From assembly GCF_019112545.1 (NCBI RefSeq), contig NW_025064887.1, forward strand, positions 850,524 to 914,523: DNA of 64,000 nucleotides, read 5' to 3'. The notes under the pieces are model-generated. The model searched no databases. It was given only the letters and a program-made list of their open reading frames with translations, and had not been told where the DNA came from. The position numbers were made by a program, and so were the translations under genes. The DNA is from Guyanagaster necrorhizus (lineage: Eukaryota; Basidiomycota; Agaricomycetes; Agaricales; Physalacriaceae). Positions 1-9,632 of this stretch are shown here, piece by piece. Every line of letters begins with the position of its first letter. The first letter of the stretch is position 1.

Positions 1-699
1 CAGAGCACCACATATAAAAGTGATCCAGTAGCGATAACCTTCTGGTGTAGCGACTGGCATAGGTCCCTTAAGATCAGAAAATACAATTGCGAGAGGGCGT
101 GTTGGAAGGAGTGAGGGGCCTCGAGGAATATTATGTCACCTGTGCTTGCCCATAAGGCAAGGTTTGCAAATTGGATCGGGATTGGATTGCATATTGTTCA
201 TCTTCATATTTAAGACAAGCTGATTCTCATACATGTCCCAGATAATGTTTATGCTTCTGTGGCAGGTTCGTCGATGCCATAGGGTCAGGTCAAGTGGACA
301 GGTGCTTGCAGTACTTGAGGTTACCGGCCTTGTAGTGCGAGTGGTACCGTTAAGATATCCAATGTTATTATCGTTGACAGTAGCTGAGAAATGAAGTGCT
401 TTGTCTTGAAAGAACTGGACCAATGACCCGGCTATGTTGATCTCATATCCTTTATGACGTGTAAGATGGAAGGGTGAAAGCAAGTTATTGCAAAGATCAG
501 GTACATGCAGTACATCCTGAAACTCGACAGCCTCACAGACCTCTCTATTCTTCTCTTTTGGCTCAAACACAACTGTCCCCATGCCTGCCGAATAGATGAT
601 TGAATTGTCTGCTAACCGAATCGGAACCACATGTGGTGTCCAGACATGAAACCAGTCTCGACGATGGCTCATGTGAGATGAAGCGCCTGTGTCCGTATT
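1..699 (-). pseudogene. Copia Pol fragment: protease, GAG-pre-integrase, start of integrase
   Basis: The frame is continuous with gag apart from stops. DTGASSHM (aspartic protease) starts four codons after the gag stop. The GAG-pre-integrase domain ends near CLMGKHR. A TGA at 136-138 then interrupts the frame, which goes on as the integrase start (FSDLKGPMPVATPEGYRYW) to the window edge. The TGA sits where Arg (CGA) is expected, so it looks like a CpG transition. Confidence 0.8.
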
Positions 700-1620
700 C
701 TAGTTAGATGATGCTGGGGACAAGAGATCAATACTCGCTTGGCTGGCAGTCTCTTCTGCAATGTTTGACTTCTCTGTCTTTGCCTCTCCTGCCTTCTTGC
801 CCGATTTTGTATTCCGACGTTCCTGGACACGCTGTATAGCTCGCTCCTTGGCTTTCTTTTTGCTGAAACACTCCTCCTCAGTATGTCCAGAGTTGGTGCA
901 CCAGCTGCAGATGGTATCGGATGATGCCACATGAGTGGCTTGGACTCTGACAGCGCTCGCTTTGAATGATGTTGCTGAAGTGGTGTCGCGAGAGCAGCGC
1001 TGCATCTCTTCAGTGTGGAAGGCGGCAACGAGTTTGTCGAGACTGAGAGAATGGAGGAGAAGGACTGATGACACAAAATTGTCATAATCAGATGGGAGGG
1101 CACGGATGAGAGTCATGGATTGAAGCTCTTCGTCGAGTTGATCGATGGTGAACTTTTCAGGGCGGAGTGCTTTGATGTCTTGTATAGCTTGTGAGACACG
1201 TCCAACGAGAGTAGAGAGAGACTCTTCATCGTCCTTCCGAATGCTGAATAAAGCATCATAGGCATTGAAACAGGTGCCCGGTTTTTGCTGTTGGTGAATG
1301 TCTTTCAGTTTCGACCACATAGCTGTGGGCTTACCCATGAGGAGACTGATATGAGCGCGCTGTGATTCATCAATGCAAAGCCAGAGGTATCCTGCTGCAG
1401 ATGAACGAGCTTGAAGGTAAGCTTTTGTCTCCTTCTTTTCGAGCTTTGTGGGTTCACTGGGATCGGCTTGCTCTGGTGGCTCCTCGGTGCCATCGAAGTG
1501 GCCGAATAGCCCCTTGATGCACATGTAGGCCTCGAACGAAGGTGCAAAGTGGTTCCAGTTGCCAGCATGGAGGTTGGGAAAACCACGTTTGGTGGTGTCG
1601 ACGACGTCTGAGTCGTTCAT
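700..1620 (-). CDS. Copia Gag polyprotein with CCHC zinc knuckle
   Basis: A 306-residue capsid protein that packages the element RNA. The N-terminal two thirds resembles UBN2-type Copia gag (tryptophan-rich start, MWSKLKDIHQ region near residue 105, IRALPSDYDNFVSSV near 175). Near residue 235 a zinc knuckle of form C-x2-C-x4-H-x4-C is visible (CSWCTNSGHTEEEC), followed by a basic tail. The frame ends in TAG at 700-702, and the protease continues in the same frame straight after it. So either this is readthrough or a Gln codon mutated to a stop. Confidence 0.85.
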   Translation of the reverse strand: MNDSDVVDTTKRGFPNLHAGNWNHFAPSFEAYMCIKGLFGHFDGTEEPPEQADPSEPTKLEKKETKAYLQARSSAAGYLWLCIDESQRAHISLLMGKPTAMWSKLKDIHQQQKPGTCFNAYDALFSIRKDDEESLSTLVGRVSQAIQDIKALRPEKFTIDQLDEELQSMTLIRALPSDYDNFVSSVLLLHSLSLDKLVAAFHTEEMQRCSRDTTSATSFKASAVRVQATHVASSDTICSWCTNSGHTEEECFSKKKAKERAIQRVQERRNTKSGKKAGEAKTEKSNIAEETASQASIDLLSPASSN

Positions 1621-1795
1621 CGTGGTGTGGAAAAAAAAGAGACCGTTGGGGTTAGAGAGTGTGTGTAGGCCCGTGATGGGTGGATGCGACTTCCGAATGG
1701 ATAGTGATGTCCCTTAGGAAAGTGAGCGAGACTTCGACGTCTAGTGAATGGTTCGCGAGAGGGAACGAAAAAATTGCTTGGCTTAGTAAGGCGCG

Positions 1796-1807
1796 GGGCC
1801 CATAACC
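1796..1807 (-). other. Primer binding site, half initiator-Met tRNA type
   Basis: The minus strand reads GGTTATGGGCCC immediately after the LTR end. This is nearly complementary to the anticodon stem-loop of eukaryotic initiator methionine tRNA, the priming mode many Copia elements use (internal half-tRNA rather than the 3' end). Confidence 0.65.
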
Positions 1808-1954
1808 TGTTGAGAGCAGGTTGCGTAGCGCAGCAGGGAAAGCCAGGTCTGGAGTCGAAAGTCAAAAGCTAGTAAGCGTTGACTTTCGACCTCCAGTATT
1901 GGTAGCTACGATTATGTAAGGTAAGAGCGACATGGAGGGTGTGCTACTTCAACA
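1808..1954 (-). repeat. 5' LTR of the Copia element
   Basis: On the minus strand the segment begins TGTTGAAG, exactly where the GMC coding frame breaks, and ends CTCTCAACA directly before the primer binding site, giving the usual TG...CA ends. It contains an inverted repeat built on GACTTTCGAC. Its 147 bp is short but acceptable for fungal Copia elements. The second LTR is not in the window, so the boundary rests on the ends and on the break in the host gene. Confidence 0.75.
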
Positions 1955-2756
1955 GTTTTGGGACGTGGAGAAGGCCTTGATGATGGGTCCTGCGAGGCGG
2001 AAACGGGAATGAAGGCGAGGGGTATATGCCAGTAAGCAAAAATAGACTTACCATTTTGTCCATGAAGTGCAGGGTCCGGTCCGATTGCAAGTTTTTGCGC
2101 CGCTTCCAGCGTTCGTTCACTGGGTATCGTGTGCTCACTCTGCGAAGAATGAGTTCCTAAGCAATCGGATTGAAAGGATATGATGATCTCGTACTCTGGT
2201 CGTAGCTTCAAGCAAAGAATGCCAGTTCCATCCCTTATTTCCGAGCTCTTCAATGGCATCATATTCGTCTTTCGATGGCCTGACCATGCCGAGAAAGTTT
2301 ATCTACATAATCTCAGTATGCATTAACTCGAATAAAATTTCATTCACCTGCGATGAGCCACCTAGACCTTTTCCTTGAGGCAACTGCATCTTCCTACCAT
2401 TAACATGCGGTTGGTCTTCACTGAGGAATCTCCAGTCATATGCGGAATTTGCTACCGCACGCCCGATGAAGCCTGAAATCTCATTAAATACAGCAATATA
2501 ACTGGAATGCACGCTAAATACGAACCCGGAACATCGATATCAGACACGTTGGGATTGTATTCCCCTGCTTCAAGTACGCCCACGATGGTATCTCGGTCCT
2601 CGCTCAATCTATCAACCCGATACATGTCAGTATTGTATAGAGATCGGAGAAAGACAGAGCAAACCTAGCAGCAAGACAGAGGCCGGCTGTTCCACCGCCA
2701 ACAATGAGATAGTCAAGTGGCCTTTTGAGAAACTCCCTGGATGATACGATAGGCAT
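1955..2756 (-). pseudogene. GMC oxidoreductase (aryl-alcohol/alcohol oxidase type), cut by Copia insertion
   Basis: FAD-dependent flavoenzymes of this family oxidise alcohols and release H2O2, often outside the cell. The start is at 2756 (MPIVSSREFL). The FAD dinucleotide site VGGGTAG follows, then VLEAGEYN (the ribose-binding acidic segment), the family signature GKGLGGSS, then NKGWNWHS and HGQNGP. Exons (minus) are about 2756-2665, 2608-2526, 2472-2348, 2302-2195, 2139-2052 and 1989-1955; all splice in frame. The frame stops at 1955, where the Copia LTR begins, so only about the first third is here. The rest should lie left of the window. No secretion signal is evident before the FAD site. 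Confidence 0.85.
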
Positions 2757-3647
2757 TTAGTCAATACTCTGGTCCTTTCGGTGAATATCCCATTTTATGT
2801 CAAGGAGAAGGGCCTCCGAATTCCAGATTAAGGATAAGATGAGTACTGTCGCGTCCAACATCAGACGGTTCTGATCTCGACTGCTCGTCGGGATTTTCCG
2901 AAGGGCCGGTGGCCGTCACAAAGACTCAGACCTTCTTCACCTCCAGAGCCTACCGTCGGGCCATTAAACGGTAGGACATGTGCCGTAGCTATGCGTCATT
3001 GATCGCAACGACAGACTTCCTCTGTAGTGCACCCAGCACTCTTTAACTTTAAGCTGCGCGCAAAGATGTCAATGGGCCTGCGACCACAACGAGCAATGGA
3101 CGCACCCTGACCCTCAAAACTGTATGTATGCACTGTACCTTTTGCGGAGTTGCGGTGAGTTATCGGAGCGTCACCAACCATCTATCGCCTGACCGCCGGG
3201 AGAGAGGTCTGATGAGATAGAGCCTGAGCGTGCGAAGTTTGCCCATGAGTGTGATATCAATGTGTTCCGTTCCATAATAGTGTCTGAGTGCAAATAGTAG
3301 TTTTGATTTGGAGGCTCCGAGTCAGCCTAAGAGGGGAAGATCATTGTTAGCATACGTGACGAACCACGGATTTCAATATGCACGCGGGATAGCTCTGAAT
3401 CCAGGAGTTTTCTCCGCAGTCGTGAATAGCTGTCTCCGCCCATTATTATCCTCAACTCGACTTCTTTCTAATAAGGCTTAAAATGCTGTAGTTCCTGTGA
3501 TAACCATCTAATGATTATTCGCCTTACAGCGTCTCCTCGGATGCCTACTGGCGTCTCGCACCCACAAGCATCTGCTTAAGGAGAGTGTCAACGTCAGCAT
3601 CCATGCGTGCATACCATTCAGCATGACCTTCAATTCTATGATGGTTC
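2757..3647. other. Region without a supported gene
   Basis: Upstream region of the GMC gene. Only short frames without family motifs occur. I see no RNA gene or repeat here. Confidence 0.4.
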
Positions 3648-4104
3648 TCAGTACGAACCAACACATATAAGGCTTGTGTTCGAGACTGACCGCCCCGGAT
3701 TCCTGCCACACCGATGAAGCTCAACATCCTCCTCTCCGTCTACATTCACCTCTTGGCTGCATCCGCAGCTCTGATATGTGAATACTGCTTCTGTTTTGAG
3801 GATGCTGCGAATATTGGCCTCCCAATCCTGACCAGTCAGTAGTATGCTGTTTCTTTCTCACGAGAATGCGAATACTCACTCCTTCATCTAAGCCAAGGGA
3901 GCATGCAGTGATTTCCAAACCTTGACGGGATGCGAGACGAAATTGGTCCTTTGCCTGGACGCCATCGCTTCGGAAAAAAATTCCACCGACATCTAGTAGG
4001 TTTTTTGAACGTTGGCTGCTTGACTTCTGTGTCCTCACAAATTTCGAGGGAGGGAAGTAAATGATTACCAGGGAAGGATATCGCGACGTGTTAGGTTTCT
4101 CCAT
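3648..4104 (-). CDS. Small hypothetical protein, two exons
   Basis: Not recognised. Exon 1 (4104-3880) starts MEKPNTSRYPSLVIIYFPPS and exon 2 (3827-3648) continues in frame after an intron with donor GTGAG, a TACTGAC branch-like site and acceptor GGTCAG. The total is 134 residues. Exon 2 holds a small cysteine group (YQSCGCSQE, LHRCGRN). No signal peptide, membrane helix or known motif is seen. Support is only the frame-consistent splice and the absence of stops. Confidence 0.3.
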
Positions 4105-4775
4105 CGAGCCCCTTCAGCACACACATAGTATTGGTTCTGTATGAAAAAGGTGGCAATTTTTGGTCGTACACTCTTTCACAAAGCCATCTAGGGGGTTACA
4201 CCTGCATGAGAACTATCCGATATCATAACACGGAAAGAAAAGCAACGTACTAAAATGCCTACAGATGCACGGCTCTCGGACATTCAGGATCACCCTTCAC
4301 GAAAGTGCCGGCAGTGAAAGTGACTCGATATGTTAGACAGTGAAGGATAATGTAGACGTCGGACCAAAAATACAAGCCGTCATGACCCCTTCACATCTCA
4401 CGTTTTTCTTAAGTCTCAGCTCATAGGCAGATGTCGTGGCAAGCAGTCAGAATTTGACGGATTTCTCTTTTCTGAGATGGATAACTATGGATTCAGAGCA
4501 TCGCGCGAGCCCTTGCCGGGGTCTTTGAGTACGGGAAATCGCAAAGGTGATTGATAAGAGTACACGAGCATACATACGTGTAGAATAGTGACCTGAACCA
4601 CCGCAAAAATCCAATTCAGAAACGAATGGCCGTCGTCAGACATACTTAGTAGGACGTACCTACTTGTCCTGTTCGCCCTGCTACGGGTCCCTGAAAAATC
4701 CGAGTTCGTCTTCCTGTCTAACCAGCCGCCCAATTCGATGTGATTATGAGTCTTCACAGGAGGTTTGGAAAATCG

Positions 4776-5060
4776 TCCTCGAAGGTGGTGGTCATAGGTC
4801 AACATGTCTTGTTCCCGTGCCATCATTGAATGTGATGACAAACTCGGATATGCTTCGACATTGAGATACAGGACAAGCGCCACTTTTGCAACTGTTGTTC
4901 AATGTCTACAGCTCGCCGCGATACGAGCCTTCGAAATTCGAAGGTCTGCCTGCACATTTATATGCGCGCAAATTTAATCAGTACTTGCCCAATTTGAATT
5001 TGCAAGATTCAAGAAGACGACGACGACGGCATCATCTTTCGCGTCTATGGATGACTTTCT
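4776..5060. repeat. Diverged direct repeat, copy 1
   Basis: Aligns by eye with 5361-5668. Both contain, in the same order, a GGTCATAGGTCAA-like block, ACTCGGATATGCTTCG (copy 2 has ACTCAAATATGCTTCG), ACAAGCGCC/ACGAGCGCC, GTCTGCCTGCA and GCGTCTAT. Many substitutions and small gaps indicate an old duplication. No coding meaning found. Confidence 0.6.
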
Positions 5061-5360
5061 CTTTCACCAGGTTCAATCTCGACTGTACGCTGGCAGGGGT
5101 CGGTCTATCATACAGACCGGCTAAACCTTCAAGCTTGGGTTGCCTCTGATATTTTACGTTGGACGATCCCAGATGTACATTTGTGCGTTTGGAGCTATGA
5201 ATTACACTTCATTATTTCTTGCCTTTTCCCATTCGCTCACGGCCAAAAATTGCCGCCATGAATTGAATCAAGTCCCCTCTCACGTCTCGCGTCTTCCCTA
5301 AGTGCCCTGAGTCTCGGCTCGTTACATGCAAATGTCGTAGCAAAAAATCCGACTTCGTCG

Positions 5361-5668
5361 TCCTTGGAGGTCGTGGTCGTAGATCAATGTGACTTAAAAT
5401 CCCGCACCACCATGACCAATCAACGTGATGAGAAACTCAAATATGCTTCGCCACCGATGCACACGACGAGCGCCTTTTCGCAACTGTTGATCAACGTCTA
5501 GAGCTCACCGCCGTCTACTGGTAGCCGCTGGATACCAAGCTTTCAAAATCCGAACGTCTGCCTGCATATATGCGCGCCATGAACAGTACTTGCCCGAAAT
5601 TGATCACAATGTGTACTCATCTAAGCTGACGGTGACATCGGTACCATCTTGGGCGTCTATCTGAGGAG
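5361..5668. repeat. Diverged direct repeat, copy 2
   Basis: Partner of the copy at 4776-5060. Spacing between copies is about 585 bp. The flank to the left also matches (5283-5340 with 4396-4450), but in copy 1 it is separated from the main block by some 320 extra bases. Confidence 0.6.
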
Positions 5669-6914
5669 TGTCCTCCTTTTGGGAGGGCATCAATCCCGTG
5701 CTTGTCAACAGTCCAACTCTGCAGGTGGTACCTTTGAAGATAGTACGTGCATACATGTACAATGCCTTTATACTAGACGCGGACGTGACAGACTAACAGT
5801 CTTAACATACTTTTTAGCACAGAGAAGCGCCAGAATGCTGGGTGCGCCCTATCCGACCGCGGAAGATAATATCCTTCCAAGTTCTAGCTCCACAATCGTG
5901 CTGGACCCGTAGGTAAAGTGACAGTACAGGTCGTTGACGTCTAATGTTGTTCGAAAGGGAAATATTGGCTACGCGCAATTTGTTTGTATGCTCCTAGGTC
6001 GAGGCGAGCCTGACACTCGCCGCGACAGCTTGGTGTACGGCGTGGGTGCACCGGGATTGATGAATAGGGTCGGACCAGGCGATCCTAGACAGCGAATATT
6101 TTCTTCCATCTACTGTTTCACTTCTCCCTTTAGTCACTGATCGTTTTTCAAACTCGGTCTATGGAGTGGCGGTGCTTGTGCGGCCACTTGTTTTAGGCGA
6201 ACAGACGGAGTATTCCACCAATCTTCAATGTTGGATTTTCCTTGTGGATCGGAATATGGATGACCGTAAACAGATCCCTAGCACTGTGGCGGCGATCATA
6301 CTCACGGTGGAATGTTATTGCAAAATATACTTCAAAAGCCATCAAAAATCGCCTTAGCTCCCGCAGTCATCGATTCAACCGATTCAAGTTCCTTCCTCGA
6401 TGGTATATTCCTTGGTGCTCTTGTTGATTTAGCTCAGTCATAAGCGATCCGAGATCGGTGCAAAGCGCGTGGTTCAACGTCGCTTCCAAGCAGCAGAACC
6501 CTGCCAGTGCGTATTTGTCCACAATTCTCCACCAAAAGCTTGAAGGGGCGACAGGAATTTGACAATTCACGGTACCTAGCATCGCCTCTATTACACGATG
6601 CTCCTGATGACAGAGTGATAGAAACAATGAGACGAATATGCTTCAGATTACTATGGCTATAGCGAGGCGAGTGACAACTATCCTAATTTGCCGCTCGAGT
6701 TTTCACCACCATAACAGCGAACGGGCAGTGCCAACTTGGGAAGGCATCTTACGCGAGTCCAACGTCGAAAATTAATTCATTCATAGTTCAGGCTGTCGGT
6801 CCTGTGTCAGAAACAAAACTCTTAGTTGATACCCGAAGATCAAGATCGTCTCCTGAGAATAAAAGGACAAGGCTTCCTTTCTTTCCCACTAAGTTTGCTC
6901 GCTACGCGCCAGCA

Positions 6915-9069
6915 ATGCTCCGCTTAAAAATATTCGCTCTTTTATCTACACCTCTATTGTCTAGCGCCCAGACTTTCACGGCTTCGAATGGTGCCCCGAT
7001 TAATCAGCCTTATTCGTGGACTCGCGCAGGACCGAATGGTGGCCTTCTGTTGCAAGGTAGGTCTTCATCACATTCAACTAATCCTTGAGCTTAGTGTCGT
7101 CTAGATTTCGCCGCTGTCGACCTCCTAGCTCATTTTCATCGAGAGCGTATTCCTGAACGCGTCGTAAGCCTTCTCCTGATTGTTTTGTGGTGGGCTCACC
7201 ACCATCTTAGGTCCATGCCAAAGGTGCTGGTGCTCATGGCTACTTCGAAGTGACTCAGGACATGAGCGCAATCACCTCAAACAAGCTCCTTAGTTCGCCT
7301 GGAACAAGGGCAAACATAACTGTGCGGTTTTCTACTGTTGGCGGCGAGTCTGGGAGTGCAGATACTGCTCGCGATCCTCGTGGTTTCTCCACGAAGATCA
7401 GAACAGAAGATGGGAACTGGGACTGGGTGTTCAACGACACACCCGTCTTCTTCATCCGCGATGGCGCCAAGTTCCCACACTTTATCCACACTCAGAAGAG
7501 GAACCCTCAGACACATTTGAAGGATCCTGATATGTTTTGGGTAGGTCCGAGATTACTTCGGTGATTCTGGTACTCAAGGCTATCATCAGGACTATCTCTC
7601 TCTGAACCCAGAGTCTGTGCACCAGGTCATGCGTTTGTTCTCTGACCGCGGGACGCCAGACGGTTACCATGACGTGCATGGATATTCAGGGCATACTTAC
7701 AAATGGACTAAGTCAGATGGAACATTTGTCTATGTCAGGACTACTCTGCTTAGAGATACCGGTTTTAAGGTTAGCTCTTTTAGTGATCACCCGCTTGTGT
7801 CCTCGGCGGATGTTCAACCATTTTTTTCCTGTGTAGACGCTTGACAGGGAGAATGCAAGTGCATTGGCTGGTAGCAATCCGGATTATGGCACTCAAAAGC
7901 TTTTTGAGGCCATTGAAGCGGGCAACTATCCTACGTGGACTGTATGCATTGTGAGAAGTCTGTTTCTACACTCGTACCAAACTCATCCACAGCACATAAG
8001 CAAACTATGACCCCAGAACAAGCTGAAGGATTTCGCTATAACATCCTTGACCTCACCAAAGTTTGGCCTCAAAAACTTTACCCTCTCCAAGAAGTTGGCC
8101 GGCTCGTCTTAAACAGGAATCCGGAAAACTACTTCGCCGAGATTGAGCAAGTACGCCTCTTTGTTCAAGTCGCCTCAAGTTCAGAGACTAATTTACGTTC
8201 AAAGCTTTCCTTCTCTCCTTCAAACATGGTCCCCTACATCGAACCCTCTGCAGACCCTGTTCTCCAGGCGCGCCTCTTTGCCTACCCAGACGCCGCGCGC
8301 TACCGTCTCGGACCCAACTACAACCAGCTCCCCGTCAACTGCCCTCTCTTCCAAGCAGCCAACTTCCAGCGTGACGGCTGGGGAACGCTCTTTTCCCAAG
8401 GCAGTCGTCCGAACTACCAGAGTAGTACGCAGCCTCTAAACTATCAGGAGAACCCTGGTTGGATCTACGGCGAGAGTTGCGCAGGTGGAGAGGCGTGTGA
8501 TGAGGAGCGCAGGGTCAACCATGAGAATTTTGTCGGAGCAGCGTATAGGGATCTGAGTGAATTTACTGAACGTGGGTCTGAATTCGTATGTGGCGGTGAT
8601 TACTATGAATTGATGTTGTCCTTTTCAGTCGACTTAGAACAGCCCCGTGCTTTGTGGGAACTATGGAGTGACACGGAACAGGAAGCTATCGTTGGAAACC
8701 TGGCGTCGCATATGGTAAACATCAAGAACATCGGCATTATGAACAGGCAGCGTATGTGCATTCTCATATCATCTGAAATCTCTCCCCTGACCCAGCATAC
8801 AGTTTCCGTCTTTGCTGCCATTGACCAGGGGTTCAGTGATGTAAGTTTTTCGTTCTCGTTTTCCGGGTCATTTTCCTCACAATTCGGCTCCTTAGCGTGT
8901 GGCCAGCGCTATCGGCGTTGCCTCCGTGGCACCGCTCACGGTCAAACCGGCGTCGGAAGCGTCCAAGTTCAGGACCTACCGCGGCCTTTCCGTCAACCTC
9001 ACCGCGAGCGCTCAGAACGGTGATTTGACTCTTCAGCAGGTATCGACTGATGACTACTACTTGGACTAG
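6915..9069 (+). CDS. Secreted catalase
   Basis: Heme enzyme that breaks down H2O2. The start at 6915 gives a clear signal peptide ([19 protein letters not shown]), so the enzyme is probably extracellular. Ten exons close in frame to 558 residues: 6915-7056, 7105-7163, 7211-7540, 7590-7769, 7837-7950, 8001-8150, 8205-8571, 8629-8751, 8803-8840, 8896-9069. Catalytic His lies in [15 protein letters not shown], the distal Asn in [16 protein letters not shown] (the second Asn usual there is Asp), and the heme-ligand Tyr in [14 protein letters not shown]. Also present are [18 protein letters not shown] and ENYFAEIEQ. The C-terminus is short and lacks the flavodoxin-like domain of large catalases. 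The gene precedes an acyl-CoA ligase on the same strand. Confidence 0.95.
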
Positions 9070-9632
9070 TAAGCAACTATTTAAGTAACTACTTTATTGC
9101 ATGATAGTGCATGATCCTTAATAGGATTTCGATATTTTGTTTTCAGGTTACCCTGGTGGCTGCTATCGCCCTGCAAGTTGTGTTCATGTAAGGCTTACCT
9201 GCTGGCGAAAGTTTTAAGTTACTACCAAGCTACAGCAGTTCTTCCGTATTTCTCCGCCTTTCAATGTGTACCTTGTCGCATGACCCTGAATAAACATCAA
9301 CCTGAGCGTTCCGTTATACAATGTACTGATATCAGCTCCGCCATCTGCGTGCTGCGACGTTGACAAAGCTCGGGCGTAACCCAAAGATACGTTTATCAGT
9401 GAGTTGGAGGGTCGAGCCGACGATGAATTTTTCATGATTTTCAGGAATCAGAGCGGAGATACGGACATATGTTCCATTGCTCACGTCGGACTGCGTAAAG
9501 AAACATTAATTTCGTTTGGGAAGATCGAGAATCGGTCGATAATTGGAGCCGGTCCATGTGCACGCCCTTACATATAACGTCAGCATACGTCAACCCAAGA
9601 AATTTCCTAGTTTCTGCAAAGCCTTCCTTAAC
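9070..9632. other. Intergenic
   Basis: Catalase 3' region and ligase promoter. No gene or RNA recognised. Confidence 0.4.

Larger units (their letters stand above)
1..1954 (-). mobile_element. Ty1/Copia LTR retrotransposon, left part outside window
   Basis: Seen on the minus strand in order: a 147-bp LTR, an initiator-Met-tRNA-like primer binding site, a gag gene, a retroviral-type aspartic protease motif DTGASSHM, a GAG-pre-integrase zinc region (LWHRRTCHRS then CKPCLMG) and the start of the integrase core at the window edge. The order protease, then integrase, with a zinc-knuckle gag is that of Copia elements. The element sits inside a GMC oxidoreductase gene in the same orientation. Two C-to-T type stop codons (TAG after gag, TGA before the integrase) suggest this copy is no longer autonomous. 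Reverse transcriptase, RNase H and the 3' LTR would lie left of position 1. Confidence 0.9.
4105..6914. other. Long intergenic stretch with an old direct repeat
   Basis: No gene can be supported. Two diverged direct copies lie here: 4776-5060 and 5361-5668, with a further matching block upstream (about 4396-4450 versus 5283-5340). The rest shows only short shadow frames. The last 150 bp should hold the catalase promoter. Confidence 0.5.

Noticed and set aside
7541..7589. Apparent frameshift in the catalase after DPDMFW (frame runs to a stop)
   Set aside because: The stretch is a 49-nt GT-AG intron; joining 7540 to 7590 gives the family sequence [12 protein letters not shown].
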